A DNA stretch of 64,000 nucleotides from Azonexaceae bacterium s22. Its GTDB lineage: Bacteria > Pseudomonadota > Gammaproteobacteria > Burkholderiales > Rhodocyclaceae. Under the pieces are notes generated by a model, which saw nothing but the letters and a program-made list of their open reading frames with translations, did no database searches and was not told the DNA's origin. Location of the stretch: positions 337,538 through 401,537 of the forward strand of contig WYCU01000002.1 in NCBI GenBank assembly GCA_016617495.1. The letters run 5' to 3'. The translations under genes and the position numbers were made by a program. Of this stretch, positions 46,049 through 54,915 are shown in pieces; within the stretch, counting starts at the first letter, position 1; each line of letters begins with the position of its first letter.

Positions 46049-48271
46049 ATGCTTAACGACGATCAATTGATCCTCCTTGAGGATGCACCCCTTCCCGGCC
46101 AAGTTGGCAGGGGGGAGACTCATTGGCCGCTACTGATCGTCGATGACGATGAGGACGTCCATCATGCGACGGAATTTGCGTTGCGCGATTTGACCATTCT
46201 CGGGCGATCAATCGAATTCCTGCATGCCTACTCCGGGCGCGAGGCCGTAGATGTGCTTCGCCAACGCAACGATGTTGCAGTGGTCTTGCTTGATGTGGTG
46301 ATGGAGCGGGAGGATGCAGGCCTGTTGGTGGTTGACCGGATTCGCAATGAACTCGGCATGGCAGCGGTTCGTATCGTCCTGCGGACCGGGCAACCGGGCT
46401 ATGCGCCGGAACTCGATGCAATCGCCAATTACGACATCAATGATTACAAAACAAAGAACGAGCTGACGCGAGGCAAGCTGTTCACCACGGTGACCTCGGC
46501 AATTCGTTCTTTCGATCAGATCCGCTGCCTGGAAGCGGCGCGCAACGGACTGGAAATCATTGCTGAAACCACGGCAGGGTTCAATCCGGAACTCGGTATG
46601 CAGGCCTTTGCCGATTCTGTGATTGTTCAACTCGCGGCCTTGCTGCAGGCCCCTCCGGACGGCCTCGTCTGTTCGCGCAATGTGCCGGAAGCCGCGGCGA
46701 AGGGTGAGGCGGCGATTCGTGTCCTTGCAGCACGAGGTCGCTATCTTTCCGCAGTGCATGAGCCACTCTCGATGCTTGGTGAGGATCATGCACGGCGCGT
46801 TCTGCTGGCCTGCCTGAAAGAGCGCCGGGCGATTTGGGACGATGCCGGGGTGGCGCTGTATTACCCGGGTTGCGACAATTCGGATTTTGCCGTTTTTCTC
46901 GGGTCGACCGCGACAATTGCTTGTATTGATCACCACTTGATCGATGTTTTCACCACCAATGTGGGGCTGTGCGCTCGCAATGTCGGTCTGGTCGACCGCT
47001 TGCGGCAGGCGGCTTATCGCGACCCGCTGACCCGACTGCCCAATCGGGCGGCCCAAATCGCAGCCATCGATGCCGCCGAGGAGCGCATTGCCGGTGAAGC
47101 CTACGTCTTGGCCCTGATCGATATCGATCAGTTTTCCGAAACGATCGATGCCTTTGGCTATCGTTTCGGCGATCTTCAGTTGCAATCGGTAGCGCGCCAA
47201 CTCCGTAATCGATTGCCGGCCAATGTCTTCGTTGCACGCGTCGGCAGCGACGTCTTCGGGGTCTGGGGGCCGGCAGCGACGGTCGCTCCGGAAAATCTGC
47301 GCAATGTTCTCAAGGTGCCATTCGAGACGGAAGCGGGGCTGTATACCGTCTCCTTTTCCATCGGCCTGGTCCGTGCCGCAGATACCCACGCCGGCGGCGC
47401 CGATCTGTTGCGCGATGCGGCAATTGCGCTCAAGCGTGCAAAGCTTGAAGGGCCGGGCCACGACGCTTATTACACGACTGAAGTGGGGGTGCAAACGCGC
47501 CATCGCATGCGCCTACTCCACGATTTACGTTCTGCGCTGGATCGTCAGCAATTGTTTGTCGTCTACCAGCCCCAGATTGATATTGCATCGGGTCGGGTAC
47601 TCGGTGTCGAGGCGCTGGTGCGCTGGCGCGATGGGGAAGGGCAACTGGTTCCCCTGGAGCAGTTCATCGGCATCGCAGAACACTCCGGACTCATCGTTGG
47701 AATCGGGGCCTGGGTACTGCGCACGGCGCTTGAGGCGCAGCGTCAGTTGAGCGCTGCTGGTCATGCGTTGCGCATGTCGGTCAATGTGTCGCCGGTACAG
47801 TTCCGCAACGAAGGTTTTGTGCGCATGGTGGGCGCGGCCATTGCGGAGGCAAAAGCCGATCCAAGCCTGATCGAACTGGAAATCACCGAATCCGTGGCAC
47901 TGTATGGCTGGCCGCAGGTCATCGAGGGGATGCGCAGCCTGAAGGCCTTGGGCGCATCGATTGCCATCGACGATTTCGGTACCGGTTTTTCCTCGCTCAG
48001 CTATCTGGCCCGGTTGCCTGCCGATTGCCTGAAGATCGATCGCAGTTTCATTACCGCGCTCGGCAATCAGCATTCCGGAACGCCGATTGCCGAAATGCTG
48101 ATTCAGCTTGGGCAGCAGTTGGGAATGCGGGTCATTGCCGAAGGTGTCGAAAACGAGGCACAGATGGCCACATTGGCGAGGCTGGGGTGTCGGGAAGCGC
48201 AGGGCATGGTGATTGCTGCTGGCAAGCCCTTGCCCGAGTTGCTGAACTGGTTGGCGGAGCGGGAGCAGTAG
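46049..48271 (+). CDS. response regulator with DUF3369, degenerate GGDEF and EAL domains
   Basis: 740 residues. An N-terminal receiver domain (LLIVDDDEDVHHATEFAL, phospho-aspartate in VVLLDVVME), a DUF3369-type sensory stretch (FAVFLGSTATIA), a GGDEF domain whose signature reads RVGSDVFG and is probably inactive, and an EAL domain with VEALVRW, NVSPVQFR, LEITESV, IDDFGTGFSSL and the KIDRSF lysine. It likely degrades c-di-GMP when phosphorylated. The start ATG is the most upstream; no strong Shine-Dalgarno sequence. An exact uptake-like word lies at 46902. It precedes a binding protein and a kinase gene. Confidence 0.88.
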   Translation: MLNDDQLILLEDAPLPGQVGRGETHWPLLIVDDDEDVHHATEFALRDLTILGRSIEFLHAYSGREAVDVLRQRNDVAVVLLDVVMEREDAGLLVVDRIRNELGMAAVRIVLRTGQPGYAPELDAIANYDINDYKTKNELTRGKLFTTVTSAIRSFDQIRCLEAARNGLEIIAETTAGFNPELGMQAFADSVIVQLAALLQAPPDGLVCSRNVPEAAAKGEAAIRVLAARGRYLSAVHEPLSMLGEDHARRVLLACLKERRAIWDDAGVALYYPGCDNSDFAVFLGSTATIACIDHHLIDVFTTNVGLCARNVGLVDRLRQAAYRDPLTRLPNRAAQIAAIDAAEERIAGEAYVLALIDIDQFSETIDAFGYRFGDLQLQSVARQLRNRLPANVFVARVGSDVFGVWGPAATVAPENLRNVLKVPFETEAGLYTVSFSIGLVRAADTHAGGADLLRDAAIALKRAKLEGPGHDAYYTTEVGVQTRHRMRLLHDLRSALDRQQLFVVYQPQIDIASGRVLGVEALVRWRDGEGQLVPLEQFIGIAEHSGLIVGIGAWVLRTALEAQRQLSAAGHALRMSVNVSPVQFRNEGFVRMVGAAIAEAKADPSLIELEITESVALYGWPQVIEGMRSLKALGASIAIDDFGTGFSSLSYLARLPADCLKIDRSFITALGNQHSGTPIAEMLIQLGQQLGMRVIAEGVENEAQMATLARLGCREAQGMVIAAGKPLPELLNWLAEREQ
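46902..46916 (-). repeat. USS-like 15-mer, exact (inside the RR-GGDEF-EAL gene)
   Basis: TTGTCGCGGTCGACC on the minus strand, then CGAG, five A, CGGC and four A. It encodes GSTATIA in the DUF3369-type region. Confidence 0.88.
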
Positions 48272-48272
48272 C

Positions 48273-49382
48273 TTGGCCGCCTGGGTTCGTCCGCTGCTGG
48301 TGTGCCTTTTAATCGGGCTCGTCAGCGCCTGTGGGCCGCATGAACCGCATCGTATCGGGTTCGTGGCCACACTGACCGGGCGCCTCTCCGATCTCGGTGA
48401 AGCCGGGCGCAACGGTGCACAGATTGCTGTCGATGAAATCAATGCGGCTGGCGGGATCCATGGCCGGCCGGTTGAACTCATCGTTCAGGACGATGCCCAG
48501 TCCCCGGAAAAGGCAATCGAAGCCATTAATCACCTCCGGCAAATCGGCGTGGAACTGGTCGTCGGTCCAATGACCAGTTCGATGGCTGAAGTGATTCTGC
48601 CCATCGCCCAGAAATCCGGCATGCTCCTGATCAGCCCAACGGTCACTGCGCACAAGTTTTTTGGCCGGGACGACAATCTTTTCCTGATCATGCCCAGCGC
48701 CCGTGAGGATGCGCGATCCAGCGCGCGACATCATTTTCAGGAGCATGGCGCACGTCGTGTCGCCATCATTTACGACACGCGCAATCTCGCTTACAGCGAG
48801 AGTTGGTTGAGGGAGTATCTGGTTCCCTTTCAGGAACTTGGCGGTGAGGTCATTCCCGTTCCGTTCGAGTCCGGACACGATGCGGATGCCGAGCGCATTG
48901 CCCAGCAAGCCCTGAACGCCAAACCGGATGCCGTCGTGATGATTACCGGTGCAGCCGATACCGCACGACTGGCGCAACGCATTCGCGAACTGAACCCGCA
49001 GCCGCTGTTGCTGGGGGCGGCGCAATGGGCCACGACCCAACGCCTGATCGAGCTGGGCGGCAGTGCCGTTGAGGGTTTGGTTGTCCACAACTACTTCGAC
49101 AATTCCGCGGCAACAGCGAACCTGGTCCGGCTACAGCAACAGTATCGAGAACGCTTTCGTCGCGAACTTGATTTTGCCGGGGTGAGCGCTTATGACGCCA
49201 CGCGGGTCGCCCTGGCGGCGCTAAGTGCCCGAACGTCGGGTCAAAGCCTGCGTGAGATCCTGCTCTCCGGTGGGCCTTTCACGGGCGCGGAAGGGCAAAT
49301 TGCGTTCGATGCCAATGGGGATAACGGGCGCATTCCACACATCATGGTCATTCGCGATGGGCGCTTTCAAGTTCTCCGCTGA
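48273..49382 (+). CDS. LivK-type periplasmic substrate-binding lipoprotein
   Basis: About 369 residues from TTG 48273 (MAAWVRPLLVCLLIGLVSAC). The lipobox LVSAC gives a lipoprotein signal. The mature part is a type I periplasmic binding fold: IGFVATLTGRLSDLGEAGRN, GAQIAVDEINAAGGIHGRPV and LVVGPMTSSMAEVILPIAQ. No ABC permease or ATPase is adjacent. Instead a sensor kinase follows ten bases later, so it probably presents a ligand to the kinase. The TTG start has GGGAG a little upstream. Confidence 0.85.
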   Translation: MAAWVRPLLVCLLIGLVSACGPHEPHRIGFVATLTGRLSDLGEAGRNGAQIAVDEINAAGGIHGRPVELIVQDDAQSPEKAIEAINHLRQIGVELVVGPMTSSMAEVILPIAQKSGMLLISPTVTAHKFFGRDDNLFLIMPSAREDARSSARHHFQEHGARRVAIIYDTRNLAYSESWLREYLVPFQELGGEVIPVPFESGHDADAERIAQQALNAKPDAVVMITGAADTARLAQRIRELNPQPLLLGAAQWATTQRLIELGGSAVEGLVVHNYFDNSAATANLVRLQQQYRERFRRELDFAGVSAYDATRVALAALSARTSGQSLREILLSGGPFTGAEGQIAFDANGDNGRIPHIMVIRDGRFQVLR

Positions 49383-49391
49383 GGATTCGTT

Positions 49392-51392
49392 TTGGCCGCG
49401 CTAGGGCCGTCTACCGCGACAGGTGCCTGGCGCCTCCGCACCTCGCTCATCCTCTTGCTCGTCGTGGCAACGCTGGTGACCTATGGGGTCATTGGGATCA
49501 GCGTGATCGCCTATCGCGTGCCGGCGATTCTCAAGGAGGAGCAGCAACACGCGCAAAGCGAAGCCGTTGTCCTGGCACGCTATTTCGAGCAATTGCTCAA
49601 CAGTCTCGAAGGCCGGGTTGCTGCCTTGATGGCCATTGATGCCGGCATGCCACCGGCTCAGGTTCAGCGCCTGATGGATGGCGTCACCGGTGAAGGCGGG
49701 TTTGCTGCCATCTATCTGGCCGACCGGCGCGGACGCATCGAATATGTCGCGGTCAGCGAGGCGTATGCCGAAGGGCGAAAATCGTTGTTGGGTGCGGATC
49801 TGATCCGGAATCCACTGTTCAATTCCGCCTTGCAACTGGATCGACGTGTCTGGAGCGACAGGTATTTTTCGCCGCTGACGGGTGAGGCCACCATCGGTCT
49901 GGCCATTCCCTTTGGCAAACAGGTTCTCGTCGGCGAGGTGGCGCCCGACTTCGCCGCAGCCATGCTGATGACCGCAACCGAAGACAACAGTGGCCCTGTC
50001 CTGCTGGTCGATCGGGCGGGGGAACTGGTGGCAGGGAAACACATCGCGGAAAGCGATCGCTTGCGCAATTGGGCCGGGGAGCTCAAGGCGACATTGGCTG
50101 GCGGCCGAACCCGGCTGCACGAGATTCGTCTGGACGGCAAATACTACGATATTGGCCTGGCCCAGTCCGAAAAGCTCCAATGGACTTTCATGATGGGCAC
50201 GCCGGCAGGTCTGGATAATCCGCGGGTACGTTTGACCATCGGTCTGGTGGTGGCGGGATTGCTGGGGTCAATGCTGCTTGGTTTGGTGCTGGCCCCGCTT
50301 TGGGCAACCTGGATGAGCGGCGTGGTGCGTGACCTGATCGCCCAGACACGCGCACTGACCTCGGGCAAATTTGGCGGCAAGGTCGCACGAGGGCCGATTC
50401 AGGAATTCAACCAGTTGGCCGCAGATATGGAATCGATGGCCGAATCCGTTCGCCAACGCCAACTGGAACTCGAACGCAGCGAAGAGCGCTTGCTGCAAAG
50501 CCTCCAGAATGTCCAGCAGCTCAATTTATTGCTCGAACATCGTGTCGAATTGCGCACGCTGGACTTGGCCCGGGCCAACCGGGAGCTATCGGAGGCCATG
50601 GAGGCGCTCAAACAGGCCCAGGGCGATCTGGTTCAATCGGAAAAACTGGCCTCGCTCGGCAACCTCGTTGGCGGTGTTGCGCATGAATTGAATACCCCGA
50701 TCGGCAATGCGTTGATGGCCGTGACGACTATGGAAGATCACGTTCGTAACTTCAGCAAGCGTCTCCAGGTTTCTCTGCAGCGCGCAGAGTTGAATAACTT
50801 CGTCGCCAACGTCGAGCAGGGGAGTGCGATTGCGGTGCGCAATCTCCAGCGGGCAAACGAATTGATCGCCAGTTTCAAACAAGTGGCGGTCGACCAGACC
50901 AGCGTTCAGCGTCGACGCTTTGAACTGGCCGAAGTGGTCGATGAGATCCTCATGACCCTGCAGCCCAGCCTCAAGCGGAGCAGCCATCGCGTCGAATGCC
51001 GGGTGGCTCCGCGTCTGGGCATGGACAGCTACCCCGGGCCGCTGGGGCAGGTACTGACCAATCTCGTGAACAATGCGCTGATCCACGCCTTCGAAGGGCG
51101 AAGCGGCGGTGTGATTTCCATTGTGGCCGAGGCCGAGGGCGAAAACGACATCGTGCTCCAGATCTCCGATAACGGGGTCGGGATTCCGCCGACGCTCATC
51201 GACCGGGTGTTCGAACCCTTCGTGACCACCAAGCTGGGCTACGGTGGCAGCGGGCTGGGGCTGCATATCGTGTGGAATACCGTGAACGGTATTCTTGGCG
51301 GCAATATCACCGTGAGCAGCACGTCCGGCGAGGGCACCTGCTTCCGCATCGTCATGCCATGCGTGGCGCCGACAGTGGCCGCGCCGGGGTGA
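49392..51392 (+). CDS. membrane sensor histidine kinase
   Basis: About 666 residues from TTG 49392. An N-terminal membrane helix (LRTSLILLLVVATLVTYGVI), a periplasmic sensing domain (about residues 40-275), a second helix (LTIGLVVAGLLGSMLLGLVL), HAMP, a coiled coil and the kinase core: H-box LASLGNLVGGVAHELNTPIG, N-box LTNLVNNALIH, G1 ISDNGVGIPP and G2 GGSGLGLHI. The first codons (GPSTATG) come from an uptake-like word. Together with the receiver protein and the binding lipoprotein it forms a likely three-part sensory system. Confidence 0.88.
   Translation: MAALGPSTATGAWRLRTSLILLLVVATLVTYGVIGISVIAYRVPAILKEEQQHAQSEAVVLARYFEQLLNSLEGRVAALMAIDAGMPPAQVQRLMDGVTGEGGFAAIYLADRRGRIEYVAVSEAYAEGRKSLLGADLIRNPLFNSALQLDRRVWSDRYFSPLTGEATIGLAIPFGKQVLVGEVAPDFAAAMLMTATEDNSGPVLLVDRAGELVAGKHIAESDRLRNWAGELKATLAGGRTRLHEIRLDGKYYDIGLAQSEKLQWTFMMGTPAGLDNPRVRLTIGLVVAGLLGSMLLGLVLAPLWATWMSGVVRDLIAQTRALTSGKFGGKVARGPIQEFNQLAADMESMAESVRQRQLELERSEERLLQSLQNVQQLNLLLEHRVELRTLDLARANRELSEAMEALKQAQGDLVQSEKLASLGNLVGGVAHELNTPIGNALMAVTTMEDHVRNFSKRLQVSLQRAELNNFVANVEQGSAIAVRNLQRANELIASFKQVAVDQTSVQRRRFELAEVVDEILMTLQPSLKRSSHRVECRVAPRLGMDSYPGPLGQVLTNLVNNALIHAFEGRSGGVISIVAEAEGENDIVLQISDNGVGIPPTLIDRVFEPFVTTKLGYGGSGLGLHIVWNTVNGILGGNITVSSTSGEGTCFRIVMPCVAPTVAAPG
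49408..49422 (-). repeat. USS-like 15-mer, two mismatches (start of the kinase gene)
   Basis: CTGTCGCGGTAGACG on the minus strand, then a GC-rich stretch in place of the first tract and GGCC followed by four A at the second tract. A decayed copy. Confidence 0.55.
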
Positions 51393-51424
51393 CATCCTGG
51401 CAGGGTGCGCTATCATTGCACCCC

Positions 51425-52540
51425 ATGCCGCACAAAAAACTCAACGTCCCTGCCCGAGGCATGCTAGATGCCTACGAAACCCTGCTCGAGTCGCGGGGCT
51501 ATGTCGCCGACGCCGCGCAGATGGCTGCTGCCTCTGCCCTTCAGGCGTTGTATGAAAACCTGCTGACCTTCAAGGTCAATCGCGGAAGTACCCTCAAGCG
51601 CCTGATCGCGCCGCCCAAGCCCCCTCGCGGGCTCTATTTCTGGGGCGGCGTCGGGCGCGGCAAGAGCTTCCTGATGGATTGCTTCTTCGATTCTGTGCCT
51701 TATCGGCGCAAGAAGCGCATCCATTTCCATGCCTTCATGCAGCAGATCCACCACGATCTGGAAAAGTACAAAGGCGAGCCGGACCCGATGATGAAGCTGG
51801 CGATCCAGATCGCCCGGGAAACCCGTTTGCTGTGCTTTGACGAATTCCATGTCTCGGACATCGCCGATGCGATGATTCTCGGTCGCCTGCTTGACGGGCT
51901 TTTCGAGCATGGCGTGATTCTCGTCATGACCTCCAACTACCCGCCGGATCGTCTGTACCCGAACGGATTGCAGCGCGAAAGCTTCCTGCCGACCATCGGT
52001 CTGCTCAAGCGGCAACTCGATGTGATCGAGGTGGAGGCCGGCATTGACTACCGGCTGCGTGCGCTGGAGCAGGTGGAAATCTATCACCATCCTGCCGACA
52101 CGGCCGCCGAGCGCAAGATGCTGGATTATTTCCGCATGGTGGCCGGCGAAGAAGGGAAACAGGGTGGGCACATCGATGTGCTGGGGCGACAGATCGATAC
52201 CCTGCGCCGCGGTCATGGCGTGATCTGGTTCGATTTCAAGACGCTGTGCGGCGGCCCCCGCTCGCAGAACGATTATCTCGAGATTGCCCGCGGTTACCAC
52301 ACCGTCCTGCTTTCGCACATTCCCCGGATGACGCAGCATCAAGCGTCCGAAGCGCGTCGTTTCACTTGGCTGGTCGATGTTTTCTACGATCACAAGGTCA
52401 AACTCATCGCCACCGCGGATTGCCCGCCGGACGAGCTATATACGCAGGGCACGCAGGCCGGGGAATTTTTCCGTACCGTCAGCCGTCTGACGGAAATGAA
52501 TTCCCGCGAATATCTGGCGCTGCCGCATAACGTGAGCTGA
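51425..52540 (+). CDS. zapE: ZapE/AFG1-family cell division ATPase
   Basis: P-loop ATPase that destabilises FtsZ polymers at constriction in E. coli. About 371 residues; Walker A GGVGRGKSF, Walker B LLCFDEFHV, and the family stretches GLYFWGGVGRGKS, RIHFHAFMQQIHHDL and RSQNDYLEIARGYHTV. ATG 51425 lacks a Shine-Dalgarno sequence; ATG 51461 has CGAGG before it and is the alternative. It ends three bases before the double-HD gene. Confidence 0.9.
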   Translation: MPHKKLNVPARGMLDAYETLLESRGYVADAAQMAAASALQALYENLLTFKVNRGSTLKRLIAPPKPPRGLYFWGGVGRGKSFLMDCFFDSVPYRRKKRIHFHAFMQQIHHDLEKYKGEPDPMMKLAIQIARETRLLCFDEFHVSDIADAMILGRLLDGLFEHGVILVMTSNYPPDRLYPNGLQRESFLPTIGLLKRQLDVIEVEAGIDYRLRALEQVEIYHHPADTAAERKMLDYFRMVAGEEGKQGGHIDVLGRQIDTLRRGHGVIWFDFKTLCGGPRSQNDYLEIARGYHTVLLSHIPRMTQHQASEARRFTWLVDVFYDHKVKLIATADCPPDELYTQGTQAGEFFRTVSRLTEMNSREYLALPHNVS

Positions 52541-52542
52541 CC

Positions 52543-53802
52543 ATGGAAGCCCGTCTGAAACTCGTACCCGAAGACTTGGCCATCGACTTGCGGCAACTTG
52601 TCATGACCATTGCCAATGCGGTCGATCTGGTGGGCGTTGACGATTTGCTGCATGGTCGTCGCGTGGGCATGCTGGCGCGCGAACTGGTCGCTGCGCTCGG
52701 GCACGACGATGCCGATCAGCTTCTGCTCTACGATGCCGGGCTTCTGCATGACTGCGGGGTGTCCTCGACACGCGTGCACAAGAAACTGGTCGCCGATCTC
52801 GAATGGTCCGGCTCGCAGGCCCATTGCATCCGCGGCGACGAACTGCTGCGGGACTTCGCGCCGCTGGCGCACCTGGCGCCGATCATTCGCTACCACCACA
52901 GCCGCTGGATGTGGCTGATCGAACAGAAGGAAATACCGGCACGCACGGCACTGTTTGCCAATCTGATCTTTCTCGCCGACCGTATCGATGTGCTGGCTGC
53001 GCCTTACCACGCCGATCATACGGTGCTGGCCCATGCCGATGAAATCCGCGAGCGGCTGGCCGCGGAGCGCGGGCGCCTGTTCGCGCCGGAGCTGATCGAC
53101 GTGTTCATCGCGCATTCCCGGGGCGAGGCCTTCTGGCTTGCGTTGCAACCGGAATCGGTACAGCAGTACCAGACCGAGATGGAGGCGTTTGGCGACCTGC
53201 GCTGTCTGGACTGGGCAGAGTTCAAGCAGTGCGCCAACATTTTCGCGCGCATCATTGACGCCAAGTCGCCCTACACCGAGCAGCATTCGCGCGGCGTTTC
53301 CCTCCTTTCCCGGCATGTCGCCGCCAAGATGGGGCTCGATCCGGTGACCTGCGAAAAAATCGAGGTGGCCGGCCTCCTGCACGACATCGGCAAGTTGCAG
53401 ATTCCGGATGAGATCATCGAAGGGCACCACGCGCTGACGCCGCAGGAATTCAACATCATGAAGGGCCACAGCTTTGGGACGCGACAGGTGCTCAAGCGCC
53501 TCAATGCCATCGACGATCTGGCCCGTTGGGCGTATTACCACCACGAAACGCCGGATGGTCAGGGCTACCCCTTCCATATCGGCGGCAAGGATCTGCCCAT
53601 CGAAGCCCGCATCATCAATGTGGCCGACATTTTTCAGGCACTCGCCCAGGAGCGCCCCTATCGCAAGCCGATGTCCCCGGCAGAGATCATGGCCATCCTG
53701 AATGAACGTGCCCAGACCGGGCGTGCCGATCCGGAAGTGGTTGCCGTCATCGCCGGCGATCTCGACAACTGCCATCGCATTGCCCTGTGCTGCGAAGCAT
53801 GA
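52543..53802 (+). CDS. double HD-domain (HD-GYP) protein
   Basis: 419 residues with two HD modules. The first (residues about 20-200) carries LLHDCGVSSTRV and a later YHHSRWMW; the second is a full HD-GYP domain: LLHDIGKLQIPDEI and YYHHETPDGQGYP with a GG pair downstream. The second is predicted to hydrolyse c-di-GMP. Its TGA overlaps the next ATG (ATGA). First of a short coupled set with a secretin-like protein and a small membrane protein; zapE lies upstream. Confidence 0.88.
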   Translation: MEARLKLVPEDLAIDLRQLVMTIANAVDLVGVDDLLHGRRVGMLARELVAALGHDDADQLLLYDAGLLHDCGVSSTRVHKKLVADLEWSGSQAHCIRGDELLRDFAPLAHLAPIIRYHHSRWMWLIEQKEIPARTALFANLIFLADRIDVLAAPYHADHTVLAHADEIRERLAAERGRLFAPELIDVFIAHSRGEAFWLALQPESVQQYQTEMEAFGDLRCLDWAEFKQCANIFARIIDAKSPYTEQHSRGVSLLSRHVAAKMGLDPVTCEKIEVAGLLHDIGKLQIPDEIIEGHHALTPQEFNIMKGHSFGTRQVLKRLNAIDDLARWAYYHHETPDGQGYPFHIGGKDLPIEARIINVADIFQALAQERPYRKPMSPAEIMAILNERAQTGRADPEVVAVIAGDLDNCHRIALCCEA

Positions 53803-54608
53803 TTTCCGTGCTACGGTCCCTGTTTCTGGTGGCCGCACTTCTGCTGAGCGGTGCCCTGTGGGCGCAGCAGGAACTTGAAATTATCGCCTTGCGTAGTCAG
53901 ACCGTCGATCAGGTCTTGCCAACGCTGCTGCCGCTGGTCGAGCCCGGCGGTACGCTGACAGGCATGAACGACCAGTTGTTCCTGCGCGCCAGCGCGCGTA
54001 ACCGTGAAGAGATCAAGCGGGTGCTGGCAACCGTCGACCGGCCGTCGCGCCGCCTGACCATCCGTGTCAGCCAGCAGCGCCAGAGCGAAGCGGCGACGCG
54101 CGGCGGCGAAGTCAGTGGCCGTGTGGTCATCGGCGACAGCAGCCGAAGCCGGGTCGATGCGCGCCTGTGGGACAGTCAGGTTGCCGGTAGCGAAAGTTCC
54201 GGGCAAATGGTCCAGACCATCGAAGGCGCACCGGCTTTCATCCGTGTCGGGCGCTCGCTGCCTGTGCCCATGCGTCAGGCGGTGATCGGGCCGGGCGGTG
54301 CCGTGGTGACCGAAAGCGTGGTCTTCCAGGACCTCGGGCGCGGCTTCTACGCCACGCCACAGGTGGTCGGCGACCGGGTCACGCTGGACATCAGTCAACA
54401 AGCCGACAGCGCCGCACGTTTCGGGCCGCCGGGCAGTGTCAGCACGCAGCGGCTGACTACCACGGTGACCGGGCGCCTCGGCGAATGGATCGAATTGGGC
54501 GGCACGAGCCGCGAAGTCAGCGGTAACCAGTCCGTGTTGATTGGCCGGTCGAGCGGCAGCGGACAAGATACGCAGTCGATCTGGTTGCGCGTGGAGGAAA
54601 TACGGTGA
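53799..54608 (+). CDS. exported secretin N-domain-like protein
   Basis: About 269 residues from ATG 53799, overlapping the upstream TGA. Signal peptide MISVLRSLFLVAALLLSGAL, then AQQ. The mature N-terminus (LEIIALRSQTVDQVLPTLLPL ... LFLRASARNREEIKRVLATVD) is the secretin_N/NolW-type module, and the C-terminal part (VTLDISQQADSAA ... TTVTGRLGEWIELGG) resembles the start of a secretin core, but the protein is too short for a full secretin. An accessory or decayed secretin is likely. Overlaps the next gene by a GTGA. Confidence 0.7.
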   Translation: MISVLRSLFLVAALLLSGALWAQQELEIIALRSQTVDQVLPTLLPLVEPGGTLTGMNDQLFLRASARNREEIKRVLATVDRPSRRLTIRVSQQRQSEAATRGGEVSGRVVIGDSSRSRVDARLWDSQVAGSESSGQMVQTIEGAPAFIRVGRSLPVPMRQAVIGPGGAVVTESVVFQDLGRGFYATPQVVGDRVTLDISQQADSAARFGPPGSVSTQRLTTTVTGRLGEWIELGGTSREVSGNQSVLIGRSSGSGQDTQSIWLRVEEIR

Positions 54609-54853
54609 AATCCAAACGCCACATCGGTCAGCAGATTGCGCTGGCCAGTGCGATTTTCTGCGCGTTGTTGGCCTTGCCCGCTTTCGGCCTTTTCGTCTGG
54701 CTGTGGATCGAGCGCGGCTTGGCGCATACCTGGGTGCCCAGCGCCTTGGCCGTGGTGGCGTTTCTCGGCTGCTGCGCGGGCGTCCTGTACGCCATGAGTC
54801 GGCCGCAACCGCCGCTTCCCGACCCGATTGTCGCGGTCGACCCCGAAAAATGA
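54605..54853 (+). CDS. small two-helix membrane protein
   Basis: 82 residues from GTG 54605, overlapping the preceding stop. Two hydrophobic segments (IALASAIFCALLALPAFGLF and SALAVVAFLGCCAGVLYAM) and a proline-rich tail. The last residues IVAVDPEK are written by the uptake-like word at 54828-54842. I recognise no family; the operon suggests a link to the secretin-like protein. A terminator follows. Confidence 0.65.
   Translation: MKSKRHIGQQIALASAIFCALLALPAFGLFVWLWIERGLAHTWVPSALAVVAFLGCCAGVLYAMSRPQPPLPDPIVAVDPEK
54828..54842 (+). repeat. USS-like 15-mer, exact (end of the small membrane protein gene)
   Basis: TTGTCGCGGTCGACC, then CCG, five A, TGAGC and five A. It closes the coding sequence and precedes the terminator. 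Confidence 0.9.
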
Positions 54854-54870
54854 GCAAAAATCGAGCATGA

Positions 54871-54898
54871 AAAACCCGGCGCGCAGCCGGGTTTTTTT
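54871..54898. terminator. bidirectional-type terminator between convergent genes
   Basis: AAAACCCGGC/GCCGGGTTTT arms with a GCGCA loop and a T run; A-rich on the other side, so it can serve metY from the opposite strand as well. Confidence 0.88.
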
Positions 54899-54915
54899 AT
54901 GGGCAGGCGGCCGGA

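Noticed and set aside
50885-50899. GCGGTCGACC stretch in the kinase gene
   Set aside because: Only 12 of 15 positions match and no A/T tracts follow.
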